Shown here: positions 60,070 through 64,000 of the stretch, piece by piece | Position numbering within the stretch: position 1 is the first letter of the stretch | Layout: every line of letters starts with the position of its first letter | DNA from: Methylorubrum rhodinum | Lineage (GTDB): Bacteria; Pseudomonadota; Alphaproteobacteria; Rhizobiales; Beijerinckiaceae | Direction of reading: 5' to 3' | DNA: 64,000 nt | Assembly (NCBI RefSeq): GCF_014199935.1 | Contig: NZ_JACHOP010000027.1 | Location: 1 to 64,000 of the forward strand | Position numbers and translations under genes: made by a program | Notes under the pieces: generated by a model | The model's input: only the letters and a program-made list of their open reading frames with translations | Told to the model about the DNA's origin: nothing | The model's database searches: none

Positions 60070-61539
60070 TTGTCGGGATCTCACGAGACGTCGCCGGTCC
60101 TCGCCGTGGCCGGCGCGGATCCGAAGCTCTACAGCCCCGATCTGGCGCCGACGGCGCCCGAGGGGCGGACCTGGGGCGCCTTCAGCATCTTCTCGATGTG
60201 GATGTCCGACGTCCACTCGGTCGGCGGCTACACGTTCGCCGCCAGCCTGTTCTTCCTCGGGCTGACGGGCTGGGAGGTGCTGGCCGCGATGGTGGTCGGC
60301 ATCGCCGTGGTCAATGTGCTGATGAACCTGATCGGCCGGCCCTCGCTGCGATACGGCACGCCGTTTCCCGTCGTCGCGCGGATGTCGTTCGGCGTCATGG
60401 GCGCCAACCTCGCCGCGATCCTGCGCGGCATCGTCGGGATCGTCTGGTACGGGGTCCAGACCTACTTCGCCTCCAAGGCGGTGCAGGTCCTGATCCTCAC
60501 GTTCTGGCCGGCGGCCGAAGCATATACGCACGGCAGTCTCTTCGGCCTGTCGCCGCTCGGCTGGTTCAGCTTCCTGTTCATGTGGTTGTTCCAGTTGCTG
60601 ATCTTCCTCAACGGGATGGAGACGATCCGCAGGTTCATCGATTTCTGCGGCCCGGTCGTCTACCTCGTGATGTTCGCTCTCGCGATCTGGATCCTGGCGA
60701 AGACCGGGACCTCCAGCCTGTCGCTGCAGCTCGCCCCGGCCGCCGAGGGCTCGACGCTCTGGCACATCCTCAACGCGGCGATGCTGATCATCGCCTATTT
60801 CGCCGCCTTGCTCCTGAACTTCGGCGATTTCGCCCGCTTCGCGAAGGACGAGCGGGCGATGACGGTCGGCAACTTCCTCGGCCTTCCGGTGAACTTCATC
60901 GTGTTCGCCATCATCACGGTGATCGTCACCGCCGGCACCGTGCAGGTCTTCGGCAAGGCGATCATGGACCCGGTCGAGATCGTCGAGCGGATCGGCAATC
61001 CGTGGATCGTGGCGCTCGGCTCGATCACCTTCATCGTCGCGACGATGGGGATCAACATCGTGGCGAACTTCGTCTCGCCCGCCTACGACATCGCCAACCT
61101 CTACCCGGAAAAGATCGACTTCAAGCTCGGCGGCCTGATCACCTCGATCCTCTCGGTGCTGGTGTGCCCGTGGCTCTTCGTGTCGAGCCCGCAGGCGATC
61201 ACCGCCTTCGTCAGCGTGTTCGGCGCCGTGCTGGGGCCGATGTTCGGCATCATGATCGCCGACTACTACGTCGTGAAGAAGCAGAAGGTGATCCTCGAAC
61301 ACCTCTACACGATGGATCCGAACGGCTCGCTCTACTACGAGGGCGGCTGGAACCGGCGGGCGCTGATCGCGCTGGCGGCCTCGAGCCTGTTCTCGATCGG
61401 CCTCTCCGTCCTCGGCGCCCTGGGCCACATCGCGAACGGCGGCGACTGGGGCTGGGCGCTCGGCGCCGTGCTCGGCGGCCTGTTTCAGGTGCTGCTGATG
61501 CGGGGCGCTCCCGTCGTCACGCGCCCGGCGACGATCTGA
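60070..61539 (+). CDS. NCS1-family nucleobase:cation symporter
   Basis: This 489-aa protein starts at TTG 60070 with GGAGG about 7 nt upstream. It has 12 TMs and NCS1 signatures: APTAPEGRTWGAFSIFSMWM near the N-terminus, NLIGRPSLRYGTPFPVVARM and MSFGVMGANLAAILRGIVGI, and NFGDFARFAKDERAM in the middle. It imports purine, pyrimidine, allantoin or hydantoin type compounds with a cation. No catabolic genes lie nearby to define the substrate. Confidence 0.93.
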   Translation: MSGSHETSPVLAVAGADPKLYSPDLAPTAPEGRTWGAFSIFSMWMSDVHSVGGYTFAASLFFLGLTGWEVLAAMVVGIAVVNVLMNLIGRPSLRYGTPFPVVARMSFGVMGANLAAILRGIVGIVWYGVQTYFASKAVQVLILTFWPAAEAYTHGSLFGLSPLGWFSFLFMWLFQLLIFLNGMETIRRFIDFCGPVVYLVMFALAIWILAKTGTSSLSLQLAPAAEGSTLWHILNAAMLIIAYFAALLLNFGDFARFAKDERAMTVGNFLGLPVNFIVFAIITVIVTAGTVQVFGKAIMDPVEIVERIGNPWIVALGSITFIVATMGINIVANFVSPAYDIANLYPEKIDFKLGGLITSILSVLVCPWLFVSSPQAITAFVSVFGAVLGPMFGIMIADYYVVKKQKVILEHLYTMDPNGSLYYEGGWNRRALIALAASSLFSIGLSVLGALGHIANGGDWGWALGAVLGGLFQVLLMRGAPVVTRPATI

Positions 61540-61571
61540 AGGGGGCGGAGGCCGGCGCGGTCACGCCGCGC

Positions 61572-62237
61572 TCAGCGGCGATCCAGCAAGCGGCCGCCGG
61601 CGAGGCCGTTGAGCGCGACGATCACGAGGACGCCGAGCGCATGGACGGCCAGATCGCTGGCCGTGGCGTCGTGCGGATGGAACGGCACCAGCAGCGCGGC
61701 CGCGGCGGCGGCCGTGGCGAGGCCGCCGAGCGCGGCCGTGAGGTTCGGCCGCATCGGGCAGGCGCGGCGCAGCATCACCACGAGCAGCGCCGAGAGCGGC
61801 AGCGAGACACCGAGCAGGAAGTAGATGCAGCCGCGCATCTCCGCCGCATCGGCGATGTTGGAATCCGGGGCGATCCAGGCCCGCAGGCAGCCGAGCCCGC
61901 TCGCGCCGACCCAGAGCGCGAGCGGCGGCAGGGGCAGCAGCGCCCAGAGCCGCGAGCGGCCCGGCACGCTGGTCTGGAAGGCGGCGAGCGCCGCGCAGAG
62001 CGCCGTGAGACACGCCCCGATCGCCGCCCCGCACAGGTCGGGCACCTGAAGGCGCACGCGCATCGTATGGAGATCGGCCATCGGCGCCAGCAGGACGGCG
62101 AGGCTGAGCACGGCCGCCAGCCACGCGAGCGCCCGCACGGAGGGTGCTGCGAGCCGGCCCACCGGTTCGAGGTCGCCCGCGAGATCCTCGACGAGGCGGT
62201 CGCGGCGGGCGGCGTCGGACATGACCGGATCAGACAT
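61572..62237 (-). CDS. nrsF: NrsF-like anti-sigma factor (DUF1109)
   Basis: This 221-aa membrane protein with six predicted TMs matches the DUF1109/NrsF family: a short cytoplasmic N-terminus (RDRLVEDLAGDLEPVGRL), LGCLRAW, EMRGCIYFLLGVSLPLSALL and RRACPMRPNLTAALGG with conserved cysteines. In Caulobacter NrsF inhibits the ECF sigma SigF and senses metals or oxidants through cysteines. Its start overlaps the sigma gene stop by 8 nt, the usual sigma/anti-sigma arrangement. Confidence 0.92.
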   Translation of the reverse strand: MSDPVMSDAARRDRLVEDLAGDLEPVGRLAAPSVRALAWLAAVLSLAVLLAPMADLHTMRVRLQVPDLCGAAIGACLTALCAALAAFQTSVPGRSRLWALLPLPPLALWVGASGLGCLRAWIAPDSNIADAAEMRGCIYFLLGVSLPLSALLVVMLRRACPMRPNLTAALGGLATAAAAAALLVPFHPHDATASDLAVHALGVLVIVALNGLAGGRLLDRR

Positions 62238-62826
62238 GGCCGTCGCTCCGGTCCTTCGCCAGCGCCGTGCGCAGGGCCTTGAGGGCCCGATGCAGGTTGA
62301 CCTTGATCGCGCCGGTGCTGCGGCCGGTGATCGCGGCGGCCTCCTTCAATGAATGCTCGCGCAGGCTCAGTTGCTCCACGGCCTGACGCTGGCCCTCGGG
62401 CAGCGCCGCGATGGCCCGCGCCAGCCGCGCGTCGCGCTCGCGCGCCTCGATCCCCTGGCCCGCCGCCGGAAGGGTCTCGTCGGCATAGGCCTCGTAGGCG
62501 ACCGGATCGTGCGCCTCCGGCGCGCGCCGCTTGCGCAGACGCAGGGCGTCGATCGTCCGCCGCTGGGCGATGGCGCGCAGCCAGGGCAGGAAGGGGCGGG
62601 CGGGATCGTAGCTCGCCCGCGCCCGGTGGATCGTCAGCAGCGTCTCCTGCACCACGTCCTCGACCGCCTCCCCGGTCAGCCCCTTGCCGCGTGCGGTCGC
62701 CGCGATCACTGGCATGCAGGCGCGCAGCAGGCCGCGATAGGCCCCCCGGTCGCCGGCCTGCGCCGCCGCCATGGCCGCCGAGAGCATCTGTTCGAGAGCG
62801 TTGGCCGATTCGCCGCGCCTGTCCAT
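62230..62826 (-). CDS. sigF: ECF sigma factor (SigF-like, NrsF partner)
   Basis: This is a 198-aa protein from ATG 62826; an ATG at 62922 would add 32 unconserved residues. Sigma region 2 shows EAVEDVVQETLLTIHRARAS and RPFLPWLRAIAQRRTIDALR. Region 4 shows IAALPEGQRQAVEQLSLREH and AAITGRSTGAIKVNLHRALK. It pairs with the NrsF-like anti-sigma encoded downstream. By analogy with Caulobacter SigF it would answer to chromate, cadmium or oxidative stress. A matching promoter lies upstream of the adjacent MXKDX gene. Confidence 0.92.
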   Translation of the reverse strand: MDRRGESANALEQMLSAAMAAAQAGDRGAYRGLLRACMPVIAATARGKGLTGEAVEDVVQETLLTIHRARASYDPARPFLPWLRAIAQRRTIDALRLRKRRAPEAHDPVAYEAYADETLPAAGQGIEARERDARLARAIAALPEGQRQAVEQLSLREHSLKEAAAITGRSTGAIKVNLHRALKALRTALAKDRSDGHV

Positions 62827-62935
62827 GCCTGTGTGTAGCGCGCGGTTCGTGCGCAGGGGATCCGGTTCGCCTGCGAACGGTGGGGGGAGGCGGAGCGTGG
62901 CTCCTGTCGGCAGAGCGATCATGGCGTCATCCGAA

Positions 62936-62963
62936 CGGCCGGGCGTCTGTTTTCGCCCGGCCG
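62936..62963. terminator. Hairpin between MXKDX gene and sigma gene
   Basis: CGGCCGGGCG and CGCCCGGCCG form a perfect 10-bp stem with an 8-nt loop (TCTGTTTT), 18 nt past the stop of the MXKDX gene. It could end or attenuate transcription before the sigma gene, giving more MXKDX than sigma transcript. Confidence 0.7.
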
Positions 62964-62981
62964 ACGCGCGGCGGGGGCGGA

Positions 62982-63236
62982 TCAGTTCTTCTTCATCGCG
63001 TCCTTGTTGGTCCCGTCGGACTTCATCATGCCGTCCTTGTGCATGGAGTCCTTGTGCATCGAATCCGTCTTGGCGGAGCCGTCCTTCATCATCTTGTCGC
63101 TCTTCATCGCCTCGCCCTTGGTCGTCTCGCTCTTCATCGCGTCGCCTTTCATGGGCTCCATGGCGAGCGCGGGCGCCGTCGCCGCGGCGAGCGACAGGAG
63201 AACGGCCGAGAGGGCGGTCGTGACGGGATGCTTCAT
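62982..63236 (-). CDS. Pentapeptide MXKDX repeat protein
   Basis: This is an 84-aa exported protein from ATG 63236. A signal peptide (1-24, PALA-MEP) is followed by repeated five-residue units such as MKGDA, MKSET, MKSDK, MHKDS and MHKDG to the C-terminus. It belongs to the MXKDX family, often encoded beside ECF sigma/NrsF genes. The methionines could be sacrificial oxidation targets and the Lys/Asp/His could bind metal, both inferred. A SigF-type promoter lies upstream. Confidence 0.9.
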   Translation of the reverse strand: MKHPVTTALSAVLLSLAAATAPALAMEPMKGDAMKSETTKGEAMKSDKMMKDGSAKTDSMHKDSMHKDGMMKSDGTNKDAMKKN

Positions 63237-63299
63237 CGTGAGTCTCCGGGGCATTGAGGGAGTGGCATCGAAGAGGTCCGGTCGGGCCTCGTACGCTCT

Positions 63300-63325
63300 A
63301 TTCGTCGGGGCGCGCCGGCGGTTAC
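63300..63325 (-). promoter_or_regulatory. Candidate SigF-type ECF promoter for the MXKDX gene
   Basis: On the minus strand GTAACC (63325-63320) is followed after 15 nt by CGAAT (63304-63300), close to the Caulobacter SigF consensus of GTAACC and CGAA about 15-16 nt apart. It lies about 65-90 nt upstream of the MXKDX start, and its -35 box includes the stop codon of the DUF1223 gene. Confidence 0.6.
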
Positions 63326-64000
63326 AGCCGCGCCGCCCCCAGGATGCGCCCGTCCGGCGCCTGCAGGATCACCGCCGCGTCCTCGCCCTCGGGAGCCGCC
63401 TCGCCGCGCTCGACCGGCCGGCCCGTCCACGGGCCGAGGCTGCGGAGCGAGCGGACGACGTTCGACTGGGTGATGGTGCGTCCGCCGTTCTCGCCGCGCC
63501 CGATCGGCGTGGTGCGCGCGCGGTCGAAGCCGACCAGCAGGATCTCGGCCCGCCCGCGGCCCGCGCCGACGCGGACCGTGACGCCGCCGCCGCTTCGGGA
63601 GAGCGCGACCTCGACGTCGTCCTCGCGCTCGGCGCTCGCCTTGCGGATCGCCGCCGCGACCTCCTCGCGGCGCGAGCCGATCGCGCTGGTGCGGCCGTCG
63701 ATCACCATCTGCGGCGTGAACGAGGTCCCGCTGCCGAGCCGGCTCTCGTAGGCGGCCTGACGCTGCGTCGCGCCCTCGAACGAGAAGGTGTCGCGCCAGC
63801 CCAAGCGGTTCCAGTAGGTGACGTGGAAGCCGAGCGGCAGCACGTCGGCGCGGCCGGCATACTCCCCGAGCAGCTTTTCGGCCGGCGGGCAGGACGAGCA
63901 GCCCTGCGACGTGAACAGTTCGAGGACGACCGGACGCTCGCGGGCAAGCGCCGTCCCGGGCAAGAGCAAGCATGCGATCAGTGCGAAGCGGCGAAGGTTC
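63322..64000 (-). CDS. DUF1223 family thioredoxin-like exported protein (5' end cut by window)
   Basis: The reading frame stays open to the window end, so the start codon lies beyond 64000; at least 225 residues are visible. A signal peptide core (FALIACLLLPGTALA) precedes VVLELFTSQGCSSCPPAEKL, the CxxC of DUF1223 proteins. FHVTYWNRLGWRD and SFTPQMVIDGRTSAIGSR follow, both conserved in the family. These are periplasmic thioredoxin-fold proteins of unknown role. It is upstream of the MXKDX/sigma/anti-sigma genes and on the same strand, so it may be part of the same oxidative-stress locus. Confidence 0.92.
   Translation of the reverse strand, partial: NLRRFALIACLLLPGTALARERPVVLELFTSQGCSSCPPAEKLLGEYAGRADVLPLGFHVTYWNRLGWRDTFSFEGATQRQAAYESRLGSGTSFTPQMVIDGRTSAIGSRREEVAAAIRKASAEREDDVEVALSRSGGGVTVRVGAGRGRAEILLVGFDRARTTPIGRGENGGRTITQSNVVRSLRSLGPWTGRPVERGEAAPEGEDAAVILQAPDGRILGAARL

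Overview
The window is high-GC, densely coded alphaproteobacterial DNA, most likely from a Methylobacterium/Methylorubrum-type Rhizobiales member. I infer this from gene content: two Ros/MucR-type regulators, an EcfG sigma factor of the general stress response, DUF1489, a giant GPR/RgsE-like polar coiled-coil protein, a KaiB/KaiC operon without KaiA, many two-component proteins, and a family of short palindromic intergenic repeats. I see no rRNA, tRNA, CRISPR array, insertion sequence or phage structural gene. The genus is an inference; no marker gene is present to prove it.

Layout. 0-4.4 kb: a minus-strand, overlapping kaiC-kaiB-kaiB-like-hybrid histidine kinase operon. 4.8-8.2 kb: small minus-strand genes (MmcQ/YjbR, acidic and hypothetical proteins), a broken adenylation/thioesterase gene and a degenerate nuclease-fold protein. 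8.3-10.8 kb: PepSY protein plus an OmpR/PhoQ-type two-component pair. 11.2-16.1 kb: a metal-uptake group (exported proteins, DUF2946, PepSY-TM protein, TonB-dependent receptor). 16.2-19.6 kb: TPR sulfotransferase and Hint-domain protein. 19.7-23.7 kb: an Mla/MCE lipid transporter (permease, ATPase, MCE protein, lipoprotein). 23.9-28.2 kb: RND efflux adaptor and pump. 28.2-29.6 kb: an A/T-rich insert with one HEPN-domain gene. 29.6-33 kb: MFS transporter, CheZ-like phosphatase, DUF1489. 33.1-41.3 kb: one 8.1-kb gene for the giant coiled-coil protein. 41.6-47.7 kb: HPt protein, ferredoxin, CoxE-like VWA protein, MucR, a sigma factor with a fused NepR-like domain, and a class II glutamine amidotransferase. 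47.8-53.7 kb: an orphan alternative-complex-III-like membrane module (ActF-like, ActC-ActD fusion) divergent from an ABC protein with degenerate ATPase motifs. 54-58.2 kb: GNAT-like protein coupled to a second MucR, L,D-transpeptidase, MBL hydrolase, DUF4926. 58.3-61.5 kb: amino-acid and nucleobase permeases, divergent. 61.6-64 kb: ECF sigma factor/NrsF anti-sigma pair, MXKDX-repeat protein with a matching promoter, and a DUF1223 protein cut by the window end.

Themes. The window is rich in regulation: a clock-type module, two stress sigma systems, and two MucR paralogues that share a near-identical duplicated segment and lack the usual first zinc-ligand cysteine. The best candidates for undescribed biology are the lone HEPN gene in the A/T-rich insert, the ActF/ActC-D membrane module without its redox subunits next to a pseudo-ATPase, and the NepR-sigma fusion.
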